A DNA stretch of 64,000 nucleotides from CAYMKL01 sp964390805 (GCA_964390805.1 CAYMKL010000024.1:1-64000), one strand, 5' to 3'; positions 50,742-59,830 are shown, numbered from the stretch's first letter. Notes: generated from the sequence alone by a model not told the origin. Numbers and translations are program-made.

Positions 50742-53177
50742 TCAGAATACCTGACCATCTGCCGCACGCATATATAACACCGGCGTGGCAAATTCGCGAT
50801 TATCCAGACCCACTTCTTGTGATATGGCGTTTCGCGCCCACTGGGTAGCCCAGTCCACCGGCTTGCGAGCAGCGACGGCGGCATAGAAGTTCTCCAGGAA
50901 AATCTTGGCAGTGGTGATAAAAACCGTGTACTGCATGGCAACCACTGCGGGTATACCACATTGCACCAGTTTCGGCGCAATGCCCAGGAAACCTTGCGGG
51001 GAGTCGCTCTTGGCGCTTTCGCAGGTCGCCAAGCTGATCAGCCCCAGGCGACTTGTGTATCCTAGGAACAGGTTGGCAAAGCCCTCATCATCCAACAATT
51101 TCGTCGTGCTATCCTTATTCACCAGGGCCAAGTATCCCTTTCCGTTTCGATAGATGCCGTGACCGACAAACTGGATGATATCCGGCGATTGCCGCAACAG
51201 GGTGTTGCGAATTTCCTTCGAAGTAGCGCGCTTGACGGTCTGGAGCGTTATCTGTCCTTGAGCTATAGGTTTAGCTAGGGCTTGCTGAATGATGGCTTCC
51301 CACTCGTCAGGATTGAGCGGGGTTTGATCAGAAGGATTGGCGATGATGGTGAGCAGATGAAGCGGTCCTTCCCGGTGGCGCACTCGCCCTGGCGGAAGTG
51401 GCAGGTTCAGATAGCGAGAAAGTGCTGTGTCAGGGTTGATAGCCATAAAATAACCGCCCTCGGTCCGGTAGATAAACTCTAGCGGTAGACTGGCAATTGG
51501 GTCTGCTTCAATCCGCAATCGCAACCGTATCTTGGCCTCGTGCACTCTGGCTACTGCTTCAGTCTGCCGGAAATGAGCATGGATAGGACCAGGGAAGAGC
51601 CAGTTATAGAACTCTTGTCCCAGTTGCTTGAGCAAGTCAGTGTTGGTCTGACGTCGGTCAATTAGGCTTAGCGTCAAGGTAACGGTGTTGGGTACCCGCA
51701 CTGAAATATCTGCACTGGCTTGACCCTCGATTGAACTGGCTGTGGCGTGTCCATTCGGTGCAATACTCAGATCAAAATCAACATACTGCTCTGGTGATGG
51801 TTCGTCAACCCTATCTATTTCTTCTTCTGGTAGGAGTGGCTTGATTTTACGAATCTCTATTTCTAATCGATCGACGAATCTGTTAACCAGTTCTCTGGCC
51901 GACTCTGATAACTTAACCTCAAGAAAATGTTTAGCATCATCGCGATGACACTCCCAGGGGCCTAGAGCCTTCGGTCCCTGGTCAATTGCTTTCTCTAGCT
52001 CTTCCATAGGATTATGGATGACTACTGGTGTACCGTACGTTAATTCAATGACTTTACGTCCAAGAATACAAAGTGCTAAACTGAGAGAAGCCTCTCTATT
52101 TGTCTTGAGAGTTTTTTCGCACTTATCGCGTGCCTTTGCGAACATATCGGCCGCTTCCTGATAGTTGCCTCTACAGAGCTTTACAATTGCCAGCCTGGTA
52201 TAGGGAGAATCCCAATCTTCGTCAGCCTTTTCCAAGGCGTCAATAGCCTTTTTAAACAAACGCTGGGCCTGATCATAGTCCCGTTTTTGATACCAATAAT
52301 ACCCATGGCTGAAATGAACATTGGCTACTACCCGATAGACAACTTCATCTCCGTGTTCAACCCATATTGTGTCTTTTGTTTTATCGGGTGGTGCTGATTT
52401 TGAAGATCTGACTGTTCCACTCGATACAGCCTCCATAGCTTTCTCTGCAACCTCTTCAGCTTTGGCATAGAATTCCTCGGCTCTTTCAAAATTCTTTTGC
52501 TTTCGAAACACAACGGCTTTGGCACGCAGTATTACTGCTCTCAAGAGATGCTCGTCACAGATTGCTTCTGCGTCTTCATCAAAGGGACACGCACATTTTC
52601 TCTGAGTCAGCAGTCTTAGACCTTCGTCAAGATGTATGTGTGCTTGGTCGTATATGCCTAGTCTGCGTTCGCTTTGCCCGATGATGTATTGAGCCAAGCT
52701 ACACCCCTCTCCTATGCCAAGCGCAATTCTACGTGCGTCCTTGTACTCCGCATCCGCGTGGAGCTTAACGGACAGAAGCAATGCTGAATAATCTGGTCTT
52801 TCTAGAAGGGTACTTTTGCTAACTTGCGGCACCATGAACATGTGAGGGTGGCTGCTTTGTAAATTATGCTCAAGCAAACGCATTATGCGGTGATGGTGGG
52901 GATGTTTCAGACTGACTGCAGAATCCAGGACAGGAGAGCTACTTAGTCTTTTACCCAGCTCAGTAACCTCGTGAAGGTACAAACTCCCCTTTCTTGAGTT
53001 CTGAATGATTCCAAAGACACAATTTAAGAGTTGTGCCATTGTCTGCCGTGCCATCTCTGGTTGAGGCTTTCTCTCATAATTAGCCTCAAACCATTCAACT
53101 ATTTGATCCGCCCATCTAGATCTAGTAGCGTCTTTCCAACTTGACCAAGGAAAGGGAGTCACTTTTGCGCTTGTCAT
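50742..53177 (-). CDS. TPR-CHAT putative cysteine protease
   Basis: Residues 1-430 are TPR-like helices (GYYWYQKRDYDQAQRLFKKA is the clearest). A beta-rich region of unknown type follows (about 470-600), then the CHAT domain with dyad candidates His673 (IIQFVGHGIYRNGKGY) and Cys719 (LISLATCESAKSDSPQGFLG) and the typical PAVVAMQYTVFITTAKIF helix. There is no NTPase domain, unlike the larger CHAT protein at 20-23 kb. Its ATG overlaps the stop of the VOC gene before it. The gene is markedly more A+T-rich than the chromosome around it, suggesting transfer. It may act as a protease switched on through TPR-bound partners. 811 aa. Confidence 0.9.
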   Translation of the reverse strand: MTSAKVTPFPWSSWKDATRSRWADQIVEWFEANYERKPQPEMARQTMAQLLNCVFGIIQNSRKGSLYLHEVTELGKRLSSSPVLDSAVSLKHPHHHRIMRLLEHNLQSSHPHMFMVPQVSKSTLLERPDYSALLLSVKLHADAEYKDARRIALGIGEGCSLAQYIIGQSERRLGIYDQAHIHLDEGLRLLTQRKCACPFDEDAEAICDEHLLRAVILRAKAVVFRKQKNFERAEEFYAKAEEVAEKAMEAVSSGTVRSSKSAPPDKTKDTIWVEHGDEVVYRVVANVHFSHGYYWYQKRDYDQAQRLFKKAIDALEKADEDWDSPYTRLAIVKLCRGNYQEAADMFAKARDKCEKTLKTNREASLSLALCILGRKVIELTYGTPVVIHNPMEELEKAIDQGPKALGPWECHRDDAKHFLEVKLSESARELVNRFVDRLEIEIRKIKPLLPEEEIDRVDEPSPEQYVDFDLSIAPNGHATASSIEGQASADISVRVPNTVTLTLSLIDRRQTNTDLLKQLGQEFYNWLFPGPIHAHFRQTEAVARVHEAKIRLRLRIEADPIASLPLEFIYRTEGGYFMAINPDTALSRYLNLPLPPGRVRHREGPLHLLTIIANPSDQTPLNPDEWEAIIQQALAKPIAQGQITLQTVKRATSKEIRNTLLRQSPDIIQFVGHGIYRNGKGYLALVNKDSTTKLLDDEGFANLFLGYTSRLGLISLATCESAKSDSPQGFLGIAPKLVQCGIPAVVAMQYTVFITTAKIFLENFYAAVAARKPVDWATQWARNAISQEVGLDNREFATPVLYMRAADGQVF

Positions 53178-53623
53178 GTTTCCACCTCCAAGCTTCCATT
53201 ACAGTATTGACGGGGGTGTTCTCTTAGCTCAATTTCCTCACCATCCACCCCTTCTACAAATGCAATGCGTGATTGGTGAGAATCATTGGTAGGCGGGAAG
53301 AATGGTTCTTTCAGAACTTCTACGTTATGTTCAGTCAAGCGCGCTATGATAGTATCTAGATTTTGTACCTCGAATGCAATATGATCAGCTCCTACCCGAC
53401 GCCCATCATAGGGTTGAGGTTCTTTACCATCTTTAACACTGTAAAGCTCAATCATGATCCCGCCAGCGTCCAGCCATGCCAAGATACGCTTTTTGAAGTT
53501 GAAAGGCTCCTTCACAACCTGTAATCCCAAAAGCTCAGTATAGAAGCTGAAAGCCTTTTCAAAGTCAGCGGTTTGTATAGCTACATGGTGTATATGTACT
53601 TGGATTGTTTGTTTCTGATTCAT
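53174..53623 (-). CDS. VOC (glyoxalase/bleomycin-resistance fold) protein, copy 1 of the CHAT locus
   Basis: Metal-ligand candidates: HHVAIQTADF, GIMIELYS, GADHIAFEVQNLD and EEIELREH, the usual His/Glu/His/Glu set. The stop codon overlaps the start of the CHAT gene (ATGA), a tight coupling. Sixteen bases separate it from the oxidoreductase gene. Paralogue of the protein at 50228-50656. Could bind or modify a small molecule sensed by the system. 149 aa. Confidence 0.88.
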   Translation of the reverse strand: MNQKQTIQVHIHHVAIQTADFEKAFSFYTELLGLQVVKEPFNFKKRILAWLDAGGIMIELYSVKDGKEPQPYDGRRVGADHIAFEVQNLDTIIARLTEHNVEVLKEPFFPPTNDSHQSRIAFVEGVDGEEIELREHPRQYCNGSLEVET

Positions 53624-53639
53624 CTGTTAATCCTCACTC

Positions 53640-54770
53640 TCATTGGTGTTTGCATTTTGACGCTAGACGATATATTTCTTGAATAAGATGCCAGGTAGAC
53701 ATAGAATTCCGCGCTTCAAGCATATACCCACCTGGCACGTTGCCATATCCCTTTTTCACTGCCTCGATAAACAATCGCAATGGCTCCGCATTTTGAGCCG
53801 CACCTGCAAACCGAATAGCTTCTGCTCTAATTTCCCGATCTACAAGGGTCTTAATCCTAACGAATTGACCATTTGGTAATTGGTGAGAGATAGTCGCTGG
53901 TAGAGGTGTCCTCCTCGCTTGATCACGAGTTAGTGCTATCCTCGTGAAATCTTGGTCATAGAGTTCCACCTGTTCATATATGCTATTCTCTGGAGCATTG
54001 TAGGTAAAATCAAATGACAAAAGAATATCGGCGGGTAGCTCTATATATCCGACGGCTTCAGTTTCAAGTGGCGCAGTACCTAGCGGGCCTGGTTCATCAT
54101 AGCTAAAGTGAACTGCGCCCTTCAAGTTTTCCGGAATTTTCGTGCCTGCAGCCTCAACAAGCCAAGCTGCTATGTCAAGCAAATGATAACCGCTATCAGC
54201 AACTACACCTCCACCCGATAGCTTTGGGTCTCGTCGCCAGCCTTTTAGACAATGCCTTGCTGCGAAGCGGCAGCGAATACGTTTTAGTTCGCCAAACTCG
54301 TACCTTTTAGTTACTGCTTTTAGCAAGTATTGAAAGGGATCTTCTAACCGCCGCTGTGTTCCCGTAAAAAGTAGAACTTTGTGCTTATCAGCTAACTCAA
54401 TCAGTGTAGGAAGGTGGTCGTTCTTGGTAACAACAGGACGCTCTACATAAACATGGCATCCAGCTTTGATAGCCATTTTAGCCTCGTTAAAGTGAAGGGC
54501 GTTAGGGGTGGTCACTAGTACTGCCACAGGGTTATCCTTTTCAGAGCATGTTTTGCTACAAGCATCCTCGAAATTCGGTGTATGTGCTGGGACTACCCAA
54601 CTATTCTCTTCAAATGTAGGTCTGACCAGCTTTTCAAATTCCTCTTTCCCCACAGACGTTGTGACTGCAATCTTGATAACGTCTGGATATTGTCTCAGTA
54701 GTGGTATCACTGTGCGATTTCTTACCCACTGTCCAAAACCAGAGAGTATTGCAACGACAGGTTGCATCAT
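53640..54770 (-). CDS. Gfo/Idh/MocA family oxidoreductase
   Basis: NAD(P)-dependent dehydrogenase fold. The N-terminal Rossmann strand is PVVAILSGFGQWVRN, with the EKP-like motif changed to YVERPVVTKNDH. The C-terminal half has ADSGYHLLDIAAWLVEAAG, the HxxD substrate-side pattern. Typical relatives oxidise sugars or sugar acids; the GFGxW Rossmann variant is unusual. ATG 54770 has GAGGAG upstream; TTG 54776 is less likely. First gene of the block with VOC and CHAT genes. 376 aa. Confidence 0.85.
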   Translation of the reverse strand: MMQPVVAILSGFGQWVRNRTVIPLLRQYPDVIKIAVTTSVGKEEFEKLVRPTFEENSWVVPAHTPNFEDACSKTCSEKDNPVAVLVTTPNALHFNEAKMAIKAGCHVYVERPVVTKNDHLPTLIELADKHKVLLFTGTQRRLEDPFQYLLKAVTKRYEFGELKRIRCRFAARHCLKGWRRDPKLSGGGVVADSGYHLLDIAAWLVEAAGTKIPENLKGAVHFSYDEPGPLGTAPLETEAVGYIELPADILLSFDFTYNAPENSIYEQVELYDQDFTRIALTRDQARRTPLPATISHQLPNGQFVRIKTLVDREIRAEAIRFAGAAQNAEPLRLFIEAVKKGYGNVPGGYMLEARNSMSTWHLIQEIYRLASKCKHQ

Positions 54771-55308
54771 TATCAAAACTCCTCATAGCTTATTGCTATA
54801 ACAGGTGCCGCTCGTTTGAGGCCGCCCAACTACTTGATGGACAGACAGCTTTTCTACCTAATCACCCAATAGGGTGCGGCTACCAGATTTCATGCTACAC
54901 TCATCGGTGAACCACAATGCGGGACAAACGCTGCGACGGTGCTACACTCCGATTTACGGGGCTATCATATCACAGATTGAGACACTCGTCAAGTTCACGC
55001 ATTCATTCACTGGAGGCGTTACCCTTGCAGTTGTAGTCGCTACTCGAGGCAATTACCTCCTAGCATGAGGTTCTACCGGCTGCCGATAACCGCATGACTG
55101 AACCCCAATAACCCGAAGGTGTTATCCAACATGTAGTAGAAACTCCTTGTCGCACCACTACACATTGGAGACAGAGCATGTCTGAAGTCCAATTATGCGA
55201 TTTATTCGACGGCGGTCAAAGGTCATGCTAGCACTATAATCATGTCAGGTCTGGCCAGACACGAAGATTCACGGATGTTGGCTCTATGCACAAAGAGTGA
55301 ACTCAGGT
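54771..55308. other. 538-bp non-coding flank of the CHAT/VOC block
   Basis: No gene is supported on either strand. It is A+T-richer than the neighbouring polysaccharide genes. GGTGCCGCTCGTTTGAGGCC near 54806 and short dyads are present but no clear promoter boxes or insertion-sequence ends were recognised. It should hold the promoter of the block. Confidence 0.45.
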
Positions 55309-56067
55309 TCAATCAGCGTGAACATACATCCCCTGCCAGTCATTGAGTCGTACCTTGAGCAGTTCCCCTAACATCCTCAGAGAGTCCTTGATGGGACTGA
55401 CCCTGCTGCTGGCCATGTAGTACCAGTTGATGGGCACTTCAACGATGCGGTAACCTCGCTTCTGGGCGATGAACAGCACCTCCACGTCGAAGCCCCAGCC
55501 CTCCATGGTCTGGTGGGAGAAGATGTCGCGGGCCACCGGCCGGCGAAAGCACTTGAAGCCACACTGGGTATCCTGGAAGCCCGGCACGGTCAACAGGCGG
55601 ACCAGGAAGTTGAACACGCGTCCCATCAGGTGGCGATAGGCGGGCTCGCCATAGCGTCGGGCTCCCTCCACCTCCCGCGAGGCGATGGCCACGTCATAAT
55701 CCTCCAGGGCCGGCGGGAGGAACTTGGCTACCTCCTCGATAGGCATGGAGAGATCGGTGTCGCACGTGAACAGGTACTCCCCCTGCGCAGCCAGTATGCC
55801 TAGCTTGACAGCCAGTCCTTTGCCCGGTCGCTCCTCTTTGATCAACGAAATGAAGGGATAGCGAGCCATGAACTCCTCGACCACGCCAGCGGTGTTATCA
55901 TGGCTGGCATTCTCGACCACGATCACTTCGGCCTCGTAGTTCTGCTCCTCAAGGAAAGCCACGATCTTGTCCAGGCTTCCAGGCAACCGCAGTTCCTCGT
56001 TGTGAGCGGGTATAATTATCGAAAGAAGCGGCTCAGTTAGCGTGCTGTTTGTTTTCTTTCCTGTCAT
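55309..56067 (-). CDS. Family-2 glycosyltransferase, DPM1/ALG5-like
   Basis: Predicted polyprenyl-phosphate sugar transferase. LSIIIPAHNEELRLPGSLDK, VIVVENASHDNT, FTCDTDLSMPIEEV (DxD-type) and TQCGFKCFRRPVA are typical of dolichyl-phosphate mannose/glucose synthase-like enzymes. It has no C-terminal membrane helices, so it would act at the cytosolic membrane face. Last of three minus-strand genes for surface polysaccharide. 252 aa. Confidence 0.9.
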   Translation of the reverse strand: MTGKKTNSTLTEPLLSIIIPAHNEELRLPGSLDKIVAFLEEQNYEAEVIVVENASHDNTAGVVEEFMARYPFISLIKEERPGKGLAVKLGILAAQGEYLFTCDTDLSMPIEEVAKFLPPALEDYDVAIASREVEGARRYGEPAYRHLMGRVFNFLVRLLTVPGFQDTQCGFKCFRRPVARDIFSHQTMEGWGFDVEVLFIAQKRGYRIVEVPINWYYMASSRVSPIKDSLRMLGELLKVRLNDWQGMYVHAD

Positions 56068-56108
56068 GAGACACCTACCTCAGGAGAAGTTTCGGGTTTC
56101 CAGTGTCG

Positions 56109-57089
56109 TTAATGAGTCAATATTGACTCCAGATACTCATCGGCGACCCGCCTGCTGGCCTGCACGGCGCGGCGCTTGGCCAGCATCCGGGGCAGGCCCC
56201 ACAACCCGGCCAGTTGTCCCCGCAGTCGGGCCTGGGCAGCCTCACCCCGCCAAGCCCTCAGCGCTTCCCAGGCGATGTCAATCTGGGCGCGGACAATCCG
56301 CCGCCAGTGTTTTTTCAGCAAGGTCGTCGGGTAGTCCTTGGCCACGACGTAGATGAAGTTGCGACCGCAATAATAGCTGGCTATCTTCCCACCGCCAGTG
56401 GCGCTCAGCTTGTGGTAGACTATTGCCTTGGGAACGTAGACGCACTTCCAACCGGCTAATTGGGCTCGCCAGGCCAGGTCCACGTCCTCGCAGAAACAGA
56501 AGAAGTCCTCGTCGAAGAGGCCAACCTCATCCAGCACGGCCCGGCGATAGGCCGCAGCCACGCCCGCCGCTCCGAAGACGTATTCCTCGCGGTCGAACTG
56601 CCCCCCGTCCCGCTGCCAAACGCCGCGGTTGCCCGGCACGCCATCCACCCCATAGAAATCCCCAACCGTGTGGATGACGTCGCGCTGGTCGAATAGGAGC
56701 ACCTTGGGAGTGGCCATCCCCGCCTCGGGATGGCGGGCCAGCCCCCCCGCCAACTCCTCCAGCCAGCGCGGATCCGCCTCAGCGTCGTTGTTGAATACCG
56801 CGATGATCTCACCCTGGCCCTCGCGGATGCCAGCGTTCACCCCACCAGCGAAGCCTCGGTTCTCTGGCAGGGCTACCACCCTCACCTCCGGGTAGCCCCT
56901 CTCCAGAAGCTCCAGCGAGCCATCGGTAGAGCCGTTGTCCACCACGATTACCTCGAAGTTGGAATAGCTCTGGCGGCGTAGGGAGTCCAGACAGGTGGGG
57001 AGAAGGCTGACCCCATTCCAGTTGGGAACGATAACGGAAGCTGGACGTTTTACGTTTGACGTTTTACGTTTTACGTTCAAAGCAGGCAT
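56109..57089 (-). CDS. Family-2 glycosyltransferase, rhamnosyltransferase-like
   Basis: SVIVPNWNGVSLLPTCLDSL, EVIVVDNGSTDGSLELLERG, FNNDAEADPRWLEEL and DEDFFCFCEDVDLAWRAQLA are typical of WbbL-type rhamnosyl and related transferases. Adjacent rfbD supplies dTDP-rhamnose chemistry, supporting the call. The N-terminal NVKRKTSNVKRPA is encoded by a tandem ACGTTTT-type repeat (57038-57078), an odd addition before the conserved start of the fold. 326 aa. Confidence 0.9.
   Translation of the reverse strand: MPALNVKRKTSNVKRPASVIVPNWNGVSLLPTCLDSLRRQSYSNFEVIVVDNGSTDGSLELLERGYPEVRVVALPENRGFAGGVNAGIREGQGEIIAVFNNDAEADPRWLEELAGGLARHPEAGMATPKVLLFDQRDVIHTVGDFYGVDGVPGNRGVWQRDGGQFDREEYVFGAAGVAAAYRRAVLDEVGLFDEDFFCFCEDVDLAWRAQLAGWKCVYVPKAIVYHKLSATGGGKIASYYCGRNFIYVVAKDYPTTLLKKHWRRIVRAQIDIAWEALRAWRGEAAQARLRGQLAGLWGLPRMLAKRRAVQASRRVADEYLESILTH
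57038..57078. repeat. Tandem ACGTTTT/ACGTTTG repeat in the 5' end of the transferase gene
   Basis: About five heptamer units (GACGTTTTACGTTTGACGTT then TTACGTTTTACGTTC). It encodes the extra N-terminal NVKRKTSNVKR. Confidence 0.8.
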
Positions 57090-57090
57090 C

Positions 57091-57930
57091 TCACTGCTCG
57101 GCGTTGAAATAGATTTTCAGAGCTTCTTCCCAGGGGCGCAGGGTGATTCCCAAAGCCGTAGCTGCGCAGAAGTTGCGGATCGGCGCGTACGGGGGAGGGG
57201 TGGAAGCACGGGCGTACTGGTCTGAGGTGATGGGATGAACGGGAACGTGCCCCCGCCCGGCAAGCTCCAGGATCTTGACGGCGAAGTCGTAGCGAGAACA
57301 GACACCCTCGTTGGTGAAGTGGTAGATGCCATAGTGATCTGTGCGGATCAGTTTGGCAATGGCCTCCGCCAGGTCTGGGGCGTAGGTGGGGGAGCTGACC
57401 TCGTCGCTGACCACCCGCAACTCACCCCGCTCGTCGGCAAGTTGGACCATCTTGGTCACGAAGTTGTTGCCACCTCGGGCATAGAGCCAGGCAATCCTCA
57501 CAATGTAGAAGCGATTCAGTAGAATTCGAGTGAAAAACTCGCCAGCCAGCTTGGAGCGGCCATAGGCGTTGATGGGATTGGGCTGGTCGAACTCTAGGTA
57601 CGGCTCGCCCTTGGTTCCGTCGAAGACCTCGTTGGTGCTGACGTAGACCATAGCAGCGCCCCACCTTTGGCAGGCCAGAGCCACGTTCTGGGTGCCCAAG
57701 CCGTTGATTCGATAAGCTGCGTCGGGATCGCGCTCGCAGCCGTCCACGTTGGTCATGGCCGCGGCATGGATCACCACCTGGGGGGCGAAATCGGCTATGG
57801 CCTGAGCGATGGCCTGTCTGTCGGTGATGTCGTGCTCCGGTAGATCCAAGCCGAAAAGGGTCTCTCCTTTTAGCACTTCTTGCAATGCTTTGCCCAGTTG
57901 CCCCTTGTGGCCTGTGATGATGATCCGCAT
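57091..57930 (-). CDS. rfbD: dTDP-4-dehydrorhamnose reductase
   Basis: Last step of dTDP-L-rhamnose synthesis, NAD(P)H-dependent. The Rossmann start is MRIIITGHKGQLGKALQEV, the catalytic motif is INAYGRSKLAGE, and STNEVFDG, VRIAWLYARGGNNFV are family motifs. The gene lies one base before the transferase gene. Other rml genes are not in the window. 279 aa. Confidence 0.94.
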   Translation of the reverse strand: MRIIITGHKGQLGKALQEVLKGETLFGLDLPEHDITDRQAIAQAIADFAPQVVIHAAAMTNVDGCERDPDAAYRINGLGTQNVALACQRWGAAMVYVSTNEVFDGTKGEPYLEFDQPNPINAYGRSKLAGEFFTRILLNRFYIVRIAWLYARGGNNFVTKMVQLADERGELRVVSDEVSSPTYAPDLAEAIAKLIRTDHYGIYHFTNEGVCSRYDFAVKILELAGRGHVPVHPITSDQYARASTPPPYAPIRNFCAATALGITLRPWEEALKIYFNAEQ

Positions 57931-58017
57931 CTCCTCCTCCTACGGTCGCTACTTCATTCACCCCAATTATAGCAGCTTTCAGTAACTTGGGCAATCCTGA
58001 CATTGAAGCAAACAAAA

Positions 58018-58044
58018 TCCGGCACCATTATACCTAGTGCCGGA
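58018..58044 (-). terminator. Terminator-like hairpin
   Basis: TCCGGCAC (58018-58025) and GTGCCGGA (58037-58044) pair. On the minus strand TTTTGTTT follows. It would end transcription of the decayed ORF upstream, before rfbD. Confidence 0.65.
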
Positions 58045-58079
58045 CAAGGTTTAACAGATTGGGAGCTGCTACTGTTATC

Positions 58080-58385
58080 GGCCGACGGTGGTTGAATTCC
58101 ACACTACGCTGCTGACTAACCAGATGTTTGAAGTCGTCTTTCGCCAGTCAGGCAGTAACGTATGCTGGCGGCAGATCCAAGACGCGAACCCTCTGTAGGC
58201 GGGATCGAACCGGGGCCATCTCGGTGACTTCCATATACACTACCGGAATGAGGGCTTCATACTGGATGCGGAATTCAATGATTCTACCCCGCTCCTATAC
58301 ATGCCAATGACGGTAGCGATTCTCGTGTGCTGCATCCAGGTAGATCAAGAACTCCCTTTCACCCACGTAGTGTCCCCTGGCGTGT
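58080..58385 (-). pseudogene. Decayed ORF of unknown family
   Basis: Minus strand, one frame reads GHYVGEREFLIYLDAAHENR, YRHWHV, a TAG stop, then ERGRIIEFRIQYEALIPVVY and more before a second stop (TGA, 58154-58152). A third piece DDFKHLVSQQRSVEFNH follows. The continuity across the stop and the protein-like composition suggest a small gene that has lost function. I do not recognise the family with certainty. Confidence 0.45.
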
Positions 58386-58464
58386 AGTCACGATAAATTA
58401 TACTCCATTTCCCCAATAATGCCAAGATTGTGTGCTTTGTTCAACATGAGAAGGAGAGTGTCTT

Positions 58465-58493
58465 TGCCTAAACTGCTGTCTTGTGGTAAACTT
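58465..58493 (+). promoter_or_regulatory. Candidate promoter of trmD
   Basis: TTGCCT and TAAACT are 17 bases apart, about 65 bases before the trmD start. Weaker than the other promoters listed. Confidence 0.4.
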
Positions 58494-58558
58494 GAAACGG
58501 CCCATGTCCTGGGAGCGTTCAAAGGATCACAGCCAAAGCCATGATTGGAGGTTACACC

Positions 58559-59323
58559 GTGCACTTCGACATTCTCACCCTTTTCCCCGACATCTTTGAG
58601 GGCGTTTTCAACGAGAGCATCGTGAAGCGGGCCAGGGAAGCGGGCCTGGTCTCGATAGCCGCCCACAACATCCGTGATTATGCCACCGACAAACACCGTA
58701 TGACCGATGACACCCCTTACGGCGGCGGAGGGGGCATGATCATGAAGCCAGAACCCATCTTTCGCGCTGTGGAAGCGATTCTCGACTTGGAGGAAGGACA
58801 GGAGCCGGAGGCGCCGGTGATCCTGCTCAGCCCGCAGGGTCGCCCTTTCACCCAAGCAGTGGCCAGGGAACTCTCCAGGCATCCTCGCCTAGTTCTCATC
58901 TGTGGACACTACGAGGGAGTGGACGAGCGAGTACGCCAGTTTCTGGCCACTGACGAGATTTCCATCGGCGATTACGTTTTGACCGGCGGGGAGATCCCGG
59001 CCATGGTCATCGTGGATGCGGTGACGCGCCTGGAGCCCGGCGTGCTGGGCGATCCTGGCGCCACTTTCGAGGACTCCCACGCCGAGGGCCTGCTGGAGTA
59101 TCCTCACTATACTCGCCCCTATGCCTTCCGTGGCTGGTCTGTGCCCGAGGTACTCCTCTCCGGCAATCACGCCGAGGTCATGCGCTGGCGGCGGCAAGAG
59201 GCCCTGCGCCGTACTTTTGAGCGCCGTCCCGACCTCTTGGCCAAGGCCTACTTGTCGCAGGCCGACCGAGAGTTCCTGCAGCGACTGGCACAAGAGGAAG
59301 GGCTAGAGGAAGCCAAAGTTTGA
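58559..59323 (+). CDS. trmD: tRNA (guanine-N1)-methyltransferase
   Basis: Methylates G37 of tRNAs to keep the reading frame, using S-adenosylmethionine. The trefoil-knot motifs LSPQGRPFTQAVAREL, ICGHYEGVDERV and ISIGDYVLTGGEIPAMV are intact. GTG 58559 is preferred because GGAGG lies nine bases upstream; ATG 58541 lacks a ribosome site. Next to rplS, the usual bacterial pairing. 254 aa. Confidence 0.97.
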   Translation: MHFDILTLFPDIFEGVFNESIVKRAREAGLVSIAAHNIRDYATDKHRMTDDTPYGGGGGMIMKPEPIFRAVEAILDLEEGQEPEAPVILLSPQGRPFTQAVARELSRHPRLVLICGHYEGVDERVRQFLATDEISIGDYVLTGGEIPAMVIVDAVTRLEPGVLGDPGATFEDSHAEGLLEYPHYTRPYAFRGWSVPEVLLSGNHAEVMRWRRQEALRRTFERRPDLLAKAYLSQADREFLQRLAQEEGLEEAKV

Positions 59324-59324
59324 T

Positions 59325-59353
59325 TTGCCAATAACTAGGATTCGTGCTATAAT
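59325..59353 (+). promoter_or_regulatory. Promoter of rplS
   Basis: TTGCCA and perfect TATAAT are 17 bases apart, just after the trmD stop. The leader carries a GCCAAC-GAA-GTTGGC hairpin (59371-59385), which could be a control element for L19. Confidence 0.7.
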
Positions 59354-59404
59354 TTCCCACTGTAGTTGACGTGCCAACGAAGTTGGCTTCCAACCTAGCA
59401 AGGA

Positions 59405-59767
59405 ATGGTGAAAACAGTGGTAGATCTTGTACGCTCCGTTGAACAACAGTTTAAGCCCAATCCCGACGTACCCCAGCTCAGGCCGGGGGACACGGTGCGT
59501 GTGCATTTTCGTATCGTCGAAGGCGACCGGGAACGAACCCAGGTCTTCCAGGGTACAGTGCTGCGCTTGCGCAAAGGAGGCGTCAACGCCAACTTCACAG
59601 TGCGGCGCATCGCCTCTCATGGCGTGGGGGTGGAGAGGACCTTTTTGCTGAGCTCTCCTCGGCTGGAAAAGGTTGAGGTCCTGCGCCACGCTCATGTGCG
59701 AAGAGCCCAGCTCTACTATCTCCGGGGCCGTAAGGGCAAAGCAGCCCGCTTGCGAGAGAAGCGCTAA
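59405..59767 (+). CDS. rplS: 50S ribosomal protein L19
   Basis: LVRSVEQQFKPNPDVPQLRP, GDTVRVHFRIVEGDRERTQV and FQGTVLRLRKGG match L19. ATG 59405 is given; GTG 59417 (VVDLVRSVEQQ) is an alternative that fits the usual L19 N-terminus better. The C-terminus continues with HVRRAQLYYLRGRKGKAARL, as expected. 120 aa. Followed by a strong terminator. Confidence 0.97.
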   Translation: MVKTVVDLVRSVEQQFKPNPDVPQLRPGDTVRVHFRIVEGDRERTQVFQGTVLRLRKGGVNANFTVRRIASHGVGVERTFLLSSPRLEKVEVLRHAHVRRAQLYYLRGRKGKAARLREKR

Positions 59768-59777
59768 AGGGCGAAAC

Positions 59778-59814
59778 GCGGGGCGTGGACACCAGTCTAC
59801 GCCCCGCTTCTTTT
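59778..59814 (+). terminator. Rho-independent terminator after rplS
   Basis: GCGGGGCGTGGAC (59778-59790) and GTCTACGCCCCGC (59795-59807) pair with one wobble. TTCTTTT follows. Confidence 0.85.
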
Positions 59815-59830
59815 GAACCAATGTGGCGGG

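Noticed and set aside
58170..58215. tRNA-like GGGATCGAACC stretch
   Set aside because: No acceptor or anticodon stems could be paired around it; it fits the decayed ORF on the other strand.
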